From: Peltaster fructicola
Taxonomy: Eukaryota; Ascomycota; Dothideomycetes
Length of the DNA stretch: 64,000 nt
Direction: 5' to 3'
Assembly: GCA_001592805.2 (NCBI GenBank)
Contig: CP051139.1
Location: forward strand, 3,534,001-3,598,000
This document shows, piece after piece, positions 50,829-59,657 of the stretch. The translations under genes were made by a program, and so were the position numbers. The stretch's first letter is position 1. Each line of letters opens with the position of its first letter. The notes beneath the pieces are model-generated. The model saw only the letters and a program-made list of their open reading frames with translations. It was not told the origin of the DNA and did not search any database.

Positions 50829-53672
50829 CTAACTCTTCTGACCACCACCACACCAGCATTGTGCTTCACCGTCATGTTCTACATGTATCACTAAATCCAT
50901 CCCCTTCGAGAGTGCCAGCTCTTCGATCCTCTCACGAACATCCTCGATGTCAGCAAACGGTACTGTGGTAATGTGAATACAGCCGGTCAAAGGAGCGTCC
51001 GATGGTTTGTGATTGTGATGATGGTGGCTGTCGTGACTTGTATGCTTGTGTTCGTGATCATTACTGTTCTCATGGGTATGGGAATGGTCGTGCTTGTGCA
51101 AATGATCGTGGCTGTGAGAGCGATCATGTTCGTGAGCATGGCCGTGGCTGTGAGAGTGATCATGGTTGTGAATTTCGTCGCCGCTGTGAGCGTGATGATG
51201 GCTGTGGATGTCGTCGTGGCTGTGAGAGTGATCATGTCCATGTACTGTGCCTGCACCGTCGCCAATGGCCCAGATTCTCGGCGCAGCATAGGCCAATACG
51301 CCACGTACCTGTACCACTTCCTGCAGGAAACTCTTGATATTATACTCAGTCTCCTCAGGCACAATCAAGAGTAGCTTTTGCCCTGAGGATACGACCAGTG
51401 GCACTGCGGCAGCGAAGATGAGTATCGCAATGATAATGGTTGCTAGAGGATCCCATAGATACCAAGGATTGAATATCGTCAGAGCCGTACTGATGATTAC
51501 TGCCAATGAACCACCGGCATCAGCAGCTACATGCAGAAATATTCCGTGCATGTTCTCATTGTGGTCGTGACCCTCATGGGCATGATCGTGTCCAACGTGG
51601 CTGTGTCCGTGCGAGTGATCATGTCCAGCATGTGCATGGCCGAATGCGAAGAGTCCAACGAGGTTTACGAGCAGCCCAAGTGTACTGACGACCAAGAGCT
51701 CCTTCACACGACGCAGCTCTCTTCCTTCGAAGATGCCCTCCATGGCCTCGAACACAAACTCGACGCTCACCAACATCAGAAAAACTCCATTACCGAAGCC
51801 TGCTAGAGTGTTAAGCTTGCCCCAGCCAAATGGTCTTGCTTTGCTAGGAGGCCACTTTGATGCTACTGCTGCACCCAGACCTACCACCAGCCCTAGGCAA
51901 TCGAAGAACATGTGGACAGTGTCGCTTAGTAGACCTAGAGATCCACTGAGGTAGCCATAGAGTCCTTGTACTAGCATGAAGGCAAAGTTCAAGCAGGTGA
52001 AGTAAGCAATGCGCCGCGAATCCTTTTCACACAAAATGCTGTGGACGAGTGAGCCTGGGTTGCATCTGGCGAGCAGGGCTAAAGTGAACTTTGAGTATCG
52101 CTCTTCAAGTTGCAGATGCTGGTGCGTGATAGCATGCTGTTCACCGGAGTGCTCTGCAGGTGAGACCTTCATCGGTCTGGCATCCATCATGATGGCGACA
52201 ACAAAGATGCCAGAAACGAGGATGCTGCTGAATGAATCCGGCCAGAAGTATGGCGATGTGAGCGAGCCAAAGCATGCAAGTATGATCACACCGCCAAAGT
52301 ATGCTGCTTTGGTTGGACTCGATCGCAGCATTGACAATCTTGAGTAACGTGCTGCAGCCACTGAGATGACCGCCGAAAGTACGACTGCGGCTATGCTGCG
52401 TGAGGAAGTGGTCGGGGGGATGCCAGATCCAACGAAGAAGATGGTTGCTGTAGCGAAAAGCAGGACAGCAGCGAGGACTGACAAGTATGCCTCTGACAAT
52501 ACTGCAGATGTCGAAGCGGTAGCGCCGACCTTTTGTGAAGCTTTATTCCAATTCGCAGCCGGTGGTGATATCGGTGTTGATCGACCCGAGGCACTCCTAG
52601 ATGCACCAACGCCACCTGTGGCCAGCAAAGGCGTAGTTGTGAATGAAACTGCAGCAATTATACTTCCGTAGCCCAAAGCTGTGTCCATCAGTGTCGCTCT
52701 CGAAGTGATGCCAATGACATCCGCTACAAATGTTACTAGGACGGCGCTCCCAAGCCACCAGTGAGGTAAAGGTGCAGACGCACTGACTGGAGGCTGACCG
52801 TACTGCATCAGACCAGCTATATGTGCTGAGAGGAGGATGAGACAAGATCTCCATCCACCAAGTTTGATGGCAGCAAAAAGAGGTAGGAAGACGCTTGCAC
52901 AACGCAGAAGCACAGCAGTGGCCGTTGTACGAGTGAACAGACTCGGAATGGCCTTCGTCTCTGCTTTTCTGTTCGTGGGCATCCTTGGCGAAGCGTAGCC
53001 TAAGCTGGCTACACGCTTGCCAGAAGAGCAAGTACGAGCAACGGCACTGATGCCTAGTAGCACCAAGCAACTCAGCAGCGCAACCTCTCCGACGCCTGTA
53101 GTTCTCTTACCCAGACGGCCATGTTCAGTTTGCAGGATTGTGTCACGTAGACGCTGCATTTTATCTGCATTGCCATGACCGTGCTGCTCACCAAGACTGA
53201 AGTCGACCGGGCCTGGTTCAGTGATATAGGATGCAGCATACAACGGCAGGCAGATAAATGCGACATTCAGGAGCTCCTGTGGCAGCTTCGACCACGTCCC
53301 TCGACCAGGCAGTTCACCTAATGTCGGATGATATGTGTTTCCTTTCAGACTCGGGGCTCGACCCAGGTCTGACCTTCCTCGCGCCCTTCTCGTCTTTCCC
53401 AGCGACGTCAAGCTGCTGACTATTGCCCTGCTCTTGCTAGGAGTGACTGGTACTTGACCATCCAGTGCATGATCCTTGTGACTATGGGAGTGAGGATGGG
53501 CAGGATGATCGTTATGTGCACAAGCTGCGCCATTGATGCCTAAGCCCGTAGCGACGCCATTGCTATACTTTGGGTCTTTCTCGATGTGTGAGTACTGTGC
53601 TGTCGGCCGAGTGTCGTATCCTTCATGGTCGAGGTTGGACGGGCCTGTTGGTAGCGCATAATCCGAGGCCAT
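50829..53672 (-). CDS. MSC2: Zinc transporter Msc2-like (cation diffusion facilitator) with His-rich insertion
   Basis: Starting at ATG 53672 (MASDYALPTG) gives 947 residues; the frame is open to 53924, but that part is not Msc2-like. The N-terminal half has about eight to ten hydrophobic helices, as in Msc2/ZnT5. The CDF core follows: YFTCLNFAFMLVQGLYGYLS, SDTVHMFFDCLGLVVGLGA with the zinc-site HxxxD, and a His-rich loop (HAGHDHSHGHSHVGHDHAHE). The second site is HVAADAGGSLAVIIS. Inside the C-terminal cytosolic domain an insertion of about 80 residues has roughly 35 histidines, alternating with Asp/Ser, before LTGCIHITTVPF. Msc2 with Zrg17 delivers zinc to the ER lumen in yeast. Zinc binding by the repeat is inferred. 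Confidence 0.93.
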   Translation of the reverse strand: MASDYALPTGPSNLDHEGYDTRPTAQYSHIEKDPKYSNGVATGLGINGAACAHNDHPAHPHSHSHKDHALDGQVPVTPSKSRAIVSSLTSLGKTRRARGRSDLGRAPSLKGNTYHPTLGELPGRGTWSKLPQELLNVAFICLPLYAASYITEPGPVDFSLGEQHGHGNADKMQRLRDTILQTEHGRLGKRTTGVGEVALLSCLVLLGISAVARTCSSGKRVASLGYASPRMPTNRKAETKAIPSLFTRTTATAVLLRCASVFLPLFAAIKLGGWRSCLILLSAHIAGLMQYGQPPVSASAPLPHWWLGSAVLVTFVADVIGITSRATLMDTALGYGSIIAAVSFTTTPLLATGGVGASRSASGRSTPISPPAANWNKASQKVGATASTSAVLSEAYLSVLAAVLLFATATIFFVGSGIPPTTSSRSIAAVVLSAVISVAAARYSRLSMLRSSPTKAAYFGGVIILACFGSLTSPYFWPDSFSSILVSGIFVVAIMMDARPMKVSPAEHSGEQHAITHQHLQLEERYSKFTLALLARCNPGSLVHSILCEKDSRRIAYFTCLNFAFMLVQGLYGYLSGSLGLLSDTVHMFFDCLGLVVGLGAAVASKWPPSKARPFGWGKLNTLAGFGNGVFLMLVSVEFVFEAMEGIFEGRELRRVKELLVVSTLGLLVNLVGLFAFGHAHAGHDHSHGHSHVGHDHAHEGHDHNENMHGIFLHVAADAGGSLAVIISTALTIFNPWYLWDPLATIIIAILIFAAAVPLVVSSGQKLLLIVPEETEYNIKSFLQEVVQVRGVLAYAAPRIWAIGDGAGTVHGHDHSHSHDDIHSHHHAHSGDEIHNHDHSHSHGHAHEHDRSHSHDHLHKHDHSHTHENSNDHEHKHTSHDSHHHHNHKPSDAPLTGCIHITTVPFADIEDVRERIEELALSKGMDLVIHVEHDGEAQCWCGGGQKS
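51002..51240 (-). repeat. His/Asp-rich degenerate codon repeat inside MSC2
   Basis: On the coding strand the stretch is an imperfect repeat of 6-nt and 12-nt units of the type CAC/CAT-GAC/AGC, encoding HxHx runs (HSHSHDDIHSHHHAHS, HDHSHTHEN). The same DNA yields long open frames in other registers, which are shadows. Its repeat structure makes length variation between strains likely. Confidence 0.7.
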
Positions 53673-53938
53673 CGAGGCTGGTCTCTTCCAGCAGCGTCGA
53701 AGTGGTGCGTTTCTTAGGCGACATCTATAACATTGCCAGCAGGTCTGCACGACCTTTATCTGACTGTGACCGTAGGTTGCGCATCGCCAAAGAAGCAGAG
53801 ACACAAAGCACTCGACAACAAATGAGAAGCGCGTTCTGAGCAACGTCCTCCCGCGCGCTAGAATGATCAGTGAGGGACGAAATGTGGATCTAGATGCGAG
53901 CCAGAAGAAACCTAACATCCTCAATCAACATCTACACG

Positions 53939-55414
53939 ATGACTGCATTAGTGACTCTTTGGGAGCTCATCTTTGCGGTTGCAGTGCTCTCTACCATATT
54001 CGCTGTCACCTTCATCATCACCTTGCCCAAGAGTTATGTTCATTTCCATCCTGGCCACCTCACTGAAGCAGACTTCTCTGACGAGGACCGCAAAGAAGCT
54101 GGAAGGTCCGGCTACGCATACTACCAGCAGCACAAGGATACATCCGGACATTATGCTACCAAGACAACAGTACAGATTGTGGTCCTCGGCGACATTGGAC
54201 GGAGTCCTCGCATGCAATATCATGCACTAAGTCTAGTCAAGCATGGTGCTGCTGTTCAGATTGTGGGCTATGTCGAATCTAGTCCACATCCTGATGTGCT
54301 TGCCTCTCGTTTTGTCAAGATAGTGGCCCTCGAAAAGACTCCGTCAATCCTGCAATCTGGCTCAAGCGTGCTGTTCCTCCTTACAGGACCACTCAAAGTC
54401 GTATATCAGACTTGGACGCTGTACAAAGCCTTGGCGTATCGTACGACTGCTTCGCGGTTCATGCTCGTGCAAAACCCTCCTTCGATACCAGTACTGGCCA
54501 TAGCCGTGTTTGTGTGCTTTGTCCGCAACACCAAACTTGTCATCGACTGGCATAACTTCGCCTATTCAATCCTCGCTCTCCGTCTTGGCTCGGACCACGT
54601 TCTCGTGAGACTATCTCATTGGTATGAACGCATCGTGAGTCGCGGTGCAGACTCACATTTCACTGTGACCGATGCGATGCAGCGGCGAGTTCAGAAAGAC
54701 TTCGCCATCAAAGCTGTGACGCTACACGATCGACCAGCAGCCCAGTTCCAACCGCTATCAGCACAGCAGCGACTGAAGTTTCTCGGGCTCTGCGATGTCA
54801 CAAGCTCTTACAAGCAAGAGATCGAGGAGGGCAAGAAGAAGTTGATCATCTCGTCGACTTCATGGACTGCCGACGAAGACTTTGGAGTCATGTTGGACGC
54901 ACTGGTGGCATACTCCAGCTCCGCTGAGAAGAATGCTTCGCTGCCTTCTCTTCTGGCTGTCATCACCGGCAAGGGTCCCCAAAAACAGCACTACGAAGCA
55001 CAGATCCGCAATCTCGAACGATCTGGTAGTCTGAAAGGTGTAGTCGTCCGCCTGGCTTGGCTAAGTATCGAAGACTATGCCTCGTTGTTGGCAGCCGCTG
55101 ATCTTGGCATCTGCCTGCATACATCTTCATCGGGAGTCGATTTACCTATGAAGGTGCTCGATATGTTTGGAGCTGGTCTACCAGTCGCCGGTTGGAGCAC
55201 CTACGAGTCGTGGCCGGAGCTAGTCCATGAGAACGAGAATGGCCTTGGCTTCGGCAGTGCAGATGGACTGCATGCCATCCTCATCAGCTTGTTCGGACAA
55301 TCGGGACACGAAAAGCTCGAGAAGCTTCGACAAGGCGCTCTCCGTGAGGGCAAATATAGATGGGACGACGAATGGGATAAGGCTGCATTGAGTGTCTTCA
55401 ACCTTGCTGCATGA
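53939..55414 (+). CDS. ALG1: Chitobiosyldiphosphodolichol beta-mannosyltransferase Alg1
   Basis: Starting at ATG 53939 (MTALVTLWEL) gives 491 residues; an in-frame ATG at 53894 would add 15 residues. An N-terminal transmembrane helix (about residues 5-30) is followed by a cytosolic GT33 domain. Its signatures are IVVLGDIGRSPRMQYHALSL, VGYVESSPHPDV, LVQNPPSIPVLAIA and VIDWHNFAYSILAL. The C-terminal Rossmann half contains LISSTSW-type and GICLHTSSSGVDLPMKVLDM, which binds GDP-mannose. The enzyme adds the first mannose to GlcNAc2-PP-dolichol on the cytosolic face of the ER. It diverges from MSC2, sharing an intergenic region of about 265 bp. Confidence 0.96.
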   Translation: MTALVTLWELIFAVAVLSTIFAVTFIITLPKSYVHFHPGHLTEADFSDEDRKEAGRSGYAYYQQHKDTSGHYATKTTVQIVVLGDIGRSPRMQYHALSLVKHGAAVQIVGYVESSPHPDVLASRFVKIVALEKTPSILQSGSSVLFLLTGPLKVVYQTWTLYKALAYRTTASRFMLVQNPPSIPVLAIAVFVCFVRNTKLVIDWHNFAYSILALRLGSDHVLVRLSHWYERIVSRGADSHFTVTDAMQRRVQKDFAIKAVTLHDRPAAQFQPLSAQQRLKFLGLCDVTSSYKQEIEEGKKKLIISSTSWTADEDFGVMLDALVAYSSSAEKNASLPSLLAVITGKGPQKQHYEAQIRNLERSGSLKGVVVRLAWLSIEDYASLLAAADLGICLHTSSSGVDLPMKVLDMFGAGLPVAGWSTYESWPELVHENENGLGFGSADGLHAILISLFGQSGHEKLEKLRQGALREGKYRWDDEWDKAALSVFNLAA

Positions 55415-55452
55415 AACGACTGTCTGGGTTTGAACTAACAACTACAGGCAAC

Positions 55453-55998
55453 TTAGAGCTTGGCCTGTCCGATGATCACATCGCGCAGTAACGTCAGTGC
55501 TTCCACAGAGAATCGCACCATATTACCGACACGATCGCCGTCAAGGCCAGTGTTCAGTTCCTTAACGAAGACTCCTCCCTCGGAAGCCACTGCGAGTGCA
55601 ACATAACCAGGCTTCCTGTTAGGTGTGTTGCCGCCTGTCGGGCCAGCAGTGCCACTCTCGGCTAGGGTGTAGCTGGATTGCAGATCCTTCCGCACATGTT
55701 CTGCCAGTCCACTCACAATATCAGTGGTAGGTCCTCGGTAGGCTGCTATGGATTCCTGAGTCCAGCCAGCGTATGCGACACGGGACGGCAGTGTGTACAA
55801 GGTCAGGCCTCCTTTGTAGATGCTACTTGCGCCAGGCTGCGAGAGTATAGATGCTGAGATGATCCCGCCTGCAGCTGTCTCGGCCACAGAGATAGTCTCA
55901 CCTCGGGAGTTGAGTAGTTTGGTCACCTCTGTCAGTATAGGTAGCAAGTCTGTCGGCGGAAAGGCAGTCGATGCTGTGGCGGGTGCTATCGTCGACAT
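55453..55998 (-). CDS. CinA C-terminal domain protein
   Basis: Starting at ATG 55998 (MSTIAPATAS) gives 181 residues; the frame extends upstream to 56193, but that part is not family-like. It is a stand-alone CinA domain: SVAETAAGGIISASILSQPG, YKGGLTLYTLPSRVAY and LAESGTAGPTGG with NRKPGYVALAVAS. Bacterial relatives deamidate nicotinamide mononucleotide; fungal single-domain versions are widespread but little studied. Activity here is inferred from conserved motifs. It is tail-to-tail with ALG1, about 38 bp apart, and divergent from SOF1. Confidence 0.92.
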   Translation of the reverse strand: MSTIAPATASTAFPPTDLLPILTEVTKLLNSRGETISVAETAAGGIISASILSQPGASSIYKGGLTLYTLPSRVAYAGWTQESIAAYRGPTTDIVSGLAEHVRKDLQSSYTLAESGTAGPTGGNTPNRKPGYVALAVASEGGVFVKELNTGLDGDRVGNMVRFSVEALTLLRDVIIGQAKL

Positions 55999-56218
55999 GG
56001 TCAAAGAGTGAGCTTGTTTACGAGTTCTGTGGACAAAGCAGGAGGCCGGCCGGTGTGTCCGAAGCATGCAGATATCGATGAGAGAGTGGTGAAATGTAGA
56101 GGAGGATGCCCTGTAGTCCCTGCCAGCCAATGACGAAATGTGACTCTCAAACTTCAAGTTGGAGAAGATCGTAAACTTTTTCATAATACACACACCCTCA
56201 GGACATTATGATCCCAAG

Positions 56219-57603
56219 ATGGTCAGCACTTCCAAGCCCTGCTCAAATGCAACTAACTCGTGTTCTAGAAAATCAAAGCCTTGACTCGCTCTTCAGCGCA
56301 ACAGCAGGCGCCTGGAAGTGATGTCGTCCGTCAACCTCGAAACCTCGATCCTGCGGTGCATCAATTCGAAAGAGCCAGAGAGTACACTCGCGCCTTAAAT
56401 GCTACCAAACTGGAGCGCATGTTTGCTGCGCCTTTCATCGCTCAACTCGGAAAGGGTCACGTAGATGGCGTATACACTCTCGCGAAAGATCCGGCATCAT
56501 TAGATCGCTTTGCCAGTGGCAGTGGAGATGGAGTGATCAAGGTATGGGATATCCCTGGTCGCGACGAGGTCTGGCAAGCGCGCGCACATGATACCATCGT
56601 CAAAGGTATTGCATGGACACAAGATCGTAAGGTCTTGTCGTGTGGTAGCGACAAGACAGTGAAGCTGTTCGATCCGTACAAAGCTCCGGACGGCACGCCT
56701 CTGGCAACATGGCTCGGCGAAGGTGCTTTCAATGCTATCACAAGACATCGCTCAGAGCCATCTTTTGCAGTCTCATCCTCCGTCATATCTATCTACGACA
56801 TCACACGTCCTAATTCCCTCCCTACTCAAACGCTGGCTTGGCCTACCAGCGTGGATACAATCACCTCCCTTGCTCTCAATCAGACAGAAACATCACTCCT
56901 CGCCAGCACTGCGACCGATCGCTCTATAGTGCTCTACGACCTACGAACGAACAGCCCTCTCCATCGATCCATACTCGCCCTCTCTTCTAATGCCATCCGA
57001 TGGAATCCAATGGAGGCTTTCAACTTTGCAGTCGCAAGCGAGGACCACAACGTCTATCTGTTCGACTCCCGAAATCTGTCGCGAGCTCTCAACATCTTGA
57101 AAGACCACGTCAGTGCGGTGATGGACATCGACTGGTCGCCGACGGGTGAAGAGCTCGTTTCCGCCTCGTACGACCGGAGCGTCAGACTTTGGAAGCGAAA
57201 CGAAGGACATTCGCGCGACATATATCACACGAAACGCATGCAGCGCGTGTTCAGTTGTGTGTGGACTTCGGACAACTCATACGTCTTGTCTGGCTCAGAT
57301 GATGGTAATGTTCGCTTGTGGCGTGCACAGGCTTCTGCAAGAGCAGGCATCAAGTCAGCGACTCAGAGGATACAAATGGAGTATAACGATGCCCTCAAAG
57401 AGCGATACAAGCACATGCCGGAGATTAAGAGAATCGCTAGACACCGACACGTACCTCAGCAGGTCAAGAAAGCTGGTGAGATCAAGTCGGAGGAGCTTCG
57501 CGCTTTGAAACGAAGAGAAGAGAACGAACGAAAGCATTCCAAGAAGGGCCTGAAGAAGCGTAGGAGTGAACGAGAAAAGATGATCCTGGCCACAGAGCAG
57601 TGA
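56219..57603 (+). CDS. SOF1: U3 snoRNP WD40 protein Sof1 (DCAF13)
   Basis: Coding exon 1 is only the ATG (56219-56221); a 47 nt intron (GTCAGC donor, AACTAAC branch, CTAG) leads to exon 2 at 56269-57603, giving 445 residues. The joined start MKIKALTRSSA matches Sof1. About seven WD repeats follow, for example FASGSGDGVIKVWD, VLSCGSDKTVKLFD, LVSASYDRSVRLWKR and VLSGSDDGNVRLWR. The C-terminal Sof1 domain has YKHMPEIKRIARHRHVP and a very basic KKGLKKRRSEREKM tail. It works in the small-subunit processome with U3 snoRNA, cleaving and folding pre-18S rRNA in the nucleolus. Its stop lies 80 bp from that of KRI1. Confidence 0.96.
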
Positions 57604-57683
57604 TCGAACGCATGATGACTTTCTGCATGGCGACGGCGTAAGCATTTGAAGACATATATATCATGACTGTGTACATATACTAC

Positions 57684-59465
57684 TCAGGACTTTGTACTCG
57701 CACTGTCACTCTTCCTCAGCTTGGCCTTCTTGTTGGCATGGCTCTGCTTCTTCTTCTTCTGAGGATCAGCTTGCACTGGATCGAAATCTCGACCTGCAGC
57801 ACCATCAGCCGTACCAAACACTTCTTTTCGCCACTCTCGAAGCCTTGCCTTCTTACCAAGCTTCTTTTTGTCCCTGCTCTTTCTCTCCTCGTCTCTGAAT
57901 GACGCGAGCTTCTTCAATCCAGCATACTGATTCAATTGTGCATCGGAGGCGAAGAGAATATCCCTCGATTCAAGTCCAAATGAGTTAGGTGAAGTCTCAC
58001 GATAGCGAAACCCGCCTGATTGTGCGGCAGTCACTGGCAGTGCTGCATCGACGAGATCTTCAATGTCACGTCGTTCACGACGATGTTGAGCCTTTGCTGC
58101 TCGTTTCTCCACCTCGCGATCCTTTTTGCTCTTCTTGCTCGGTGCGACGGAAGTCCCTCCTTCTTTGTCGAAGTCGTCTTGAGCTTCCTGATCGTCTGAT
58201 ATCGAGAAATTCTCCGGTCCTTCGTTGTCGAAATCTGGGACGAGGTCCATGATGTCAATATCATCTGCCCAAACCGGTTTGGTTGGAGCTTTGGTAGAAG
58301 ATTCCCCGTCGAGGTGCTTGTCCGGTTCTGCGTAGTATTGCTCTCCGAATCGGCTCTGCATCTCCCTGTCCCAGGCATCGTCGCTGAAATCGCCCTCCAG
58401 CAGTTCACGCCACTGCTCTACCTCAACGTCCTCGCCCTTGAGTCCTGCAGCATGTTTGATTATTTTGAGCTTCTCCTCAGCTTCGTCAATCTTTAGCTTC
58501 CTTAGGCGTGCTCGCTCATCAGCACGTTCTTGCTTGATAGCCTCTTTTTGTTCTTTCTCTCGTTCACGAGCCCGCTTACGGCCTCCTGTCTCGTCCCGTC
58601 GTACGGAGTATTTTCCAGTGTCTCGAGCAAACGATTTCAGTGTCTCATTGGCAGTCGCTGGATCTTCGAAGCGCATGTTATAGGCTTGCTCAAAGGCATC
58701 TGCACGAGCTTCGTCCGCACTATCGTCCGAGTCGAATGCTTGAGGGTGGTTTGATCCGCCAGTTCGCCATGCTTGTGCTGCCATGAAGTTTGACAGAAAG
58801 GTTTCCGGGTCTTTGTCTGCATCGACGACATCTGCGTTGGTGATCGGGCGTGTCTTTGCAGGTGCGATTCTGTTATGAACGCCATTGATCTTAGGCGCGA
58901 AGCCTCCATCGTCTTCTGAGTCTTGCTCGGCCAGAGCATGCATCTGAGTAACCACGTTTTTGCGCAACGAGTCCTGCTCTTGATCATATGTCTGCAGCTC
59001 CGGCTTGACCTCTGCCTCTTCATTGCCGGTATAGCCTGACAGGAGGTTCTCTCTGTGGTAGTCTTGCAGGGTCATGGGCGCCTCCTTCTTGTGCCGTTCT
59101 GTGCTCGTAGGTGCAACATCTTGCTCAAATCCACGATAGAACTTTACGTCCTTGTCGTATACTCGCGGATCCTTAGACTTGATAGCTTTCAGTGTGGACA
59201 TGATCTCTTCGTCAAGTGCGTCCGTGATAAGATCTGCTTCATCGTCTTCGCTCTCATCGGTGGAAGAGTCATCACTGTCCTTGAGCTTTTCCTCCAGACG
59301 ATGCCGTTCTTCTCGCTGCTTATTGTGCTCAAACTTCCGAGCAAAGTCTTTGTTGATATTCAGTGCTGTCTTGCTGGTTGCAGGACCATGGTCGCCACCA
59401 TCTTGCTCGTCTCCGCTGCCCTCAGAATCCGAGAGCAGCTTCGTCCTCTTCGCAGGTCGTTCCAT
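57684..59465 (-). CDS. KRI1: Ribosome biogenesis protein Kri1
   Basis: This is an intronless 593-residue ORF beginning MERPAKRTKLLSDSEGSG. The charged N-terminus has ALNINKDFARKFEHNKQREE and acidic DSDDSSTDESEDDEADL. The middle carries the Kri1 family core: DPRVYDKDVKFYRGFEQD and EEAEVKPELQTYDQEQDSLR. The conserved C-terminus includes ESRDILFASDAQLNQYAGLK and KKLGKKARLREWRKEVFG, ending in lysine-rich nucleolar signals. Kri1 works with Krr1 in the nucleolus during 40S subunit assembly. It is convergent with SOF1 and divergent from DBP8, across a 192 bp promoter. Confidence 0.95.
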   Translation of the reverse strand: MERPAKRTKLLSDSEGSGDEQDGGDHGPATSKTALNINKDFARKFEHNKQREERHRLEEKLKDSDDSSTDESEDDEADLITDALDEEIMSTLKAIKSKDPRVYDKDVKFYRGFEQDVAPTSTERHKKEAPMTLQDYHRENLLSGYTGNEEAEVKPELQTYDQEQDSLRKNVVTQMHALAEQDSEDDGGFAPKINGVHNRIAPAKTRPITNADVVDADKDPETFLSNFMAAQAWRTGGSNHPQAFDSDDSADEARADAFEQAYNMRFEDPATANETLKSFARDTGKYSVRRDETGGRKRAREREKEQKEAIKQERADERARLRKLKIDEAEEKLKIIKHAAGLKGEDVEVEQWRELLEGDFSDDAWDREMQSRFGEQYYAEPDKHLDGESSTKAPTKPVWADDIDIMDLVPDFDNEGPENFSISDDQEAQDDFDKEGGTSVAPSKKSKKDREVEKRAAKAQHRRERRDIEDLVDAALPVTAAQSGGFRYRETSPNSFGLESRDILFASDAQLNQYAGLKKLASFRDEERKSRDKKKLGKKARLREWRKEVFGTADGAAGRDFDPVQADPQKKKKQSHANKKAKLRKSDSASTKS

Positions 59466-59566
59466 TAGGATGGGTTGGGGCAGCTGTGAGGTATAGAAGA
59501 GACACTAGAAATAACAATTATTCTGGCAAAATGCAGATCTCCAGACCCCGAAACTCACGAAACCTT

Positions 59567-59574
59567 AAAAATTT
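59567..59574. promoter_or_regulatory. RRPE-like AAAAATTT in the KRI1/DBP8 divergent promoter
   Basis: AAAAATTT occurs once in the 192 bp between the KRI1 and DBP8 starts. It matches the core of the ribosomal RNA processing element (TGAAAAATTTT) known from yeast ribosome-biogenesis promoters. The bases flanking it do not extend the consensus fully. An 8-mer can occur by chance, so support is weak. Confidence 0.35.
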
Positions 59575-59657
59575 CCCTGTATGACATACACATGAACAAG
59601 ACCGGGACGAGACTTCACTGAATCCTTCGCCGCGACGCAATTCGAAGCAGATTCAGG

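Noticed and set aside
51002-51374. Valine/methionine-rich long frames opposite the MSC2 His-rich region
   Set aside because: They are shadows of the repetitive His/Asp codons on the coding strand.
53672-53924. N-terminal extension of MSC2 to 53924
   Set aside because: The extension is Cys/Arg-rich and not Msc2-like, and overlaps the likely promoter of ALG1.
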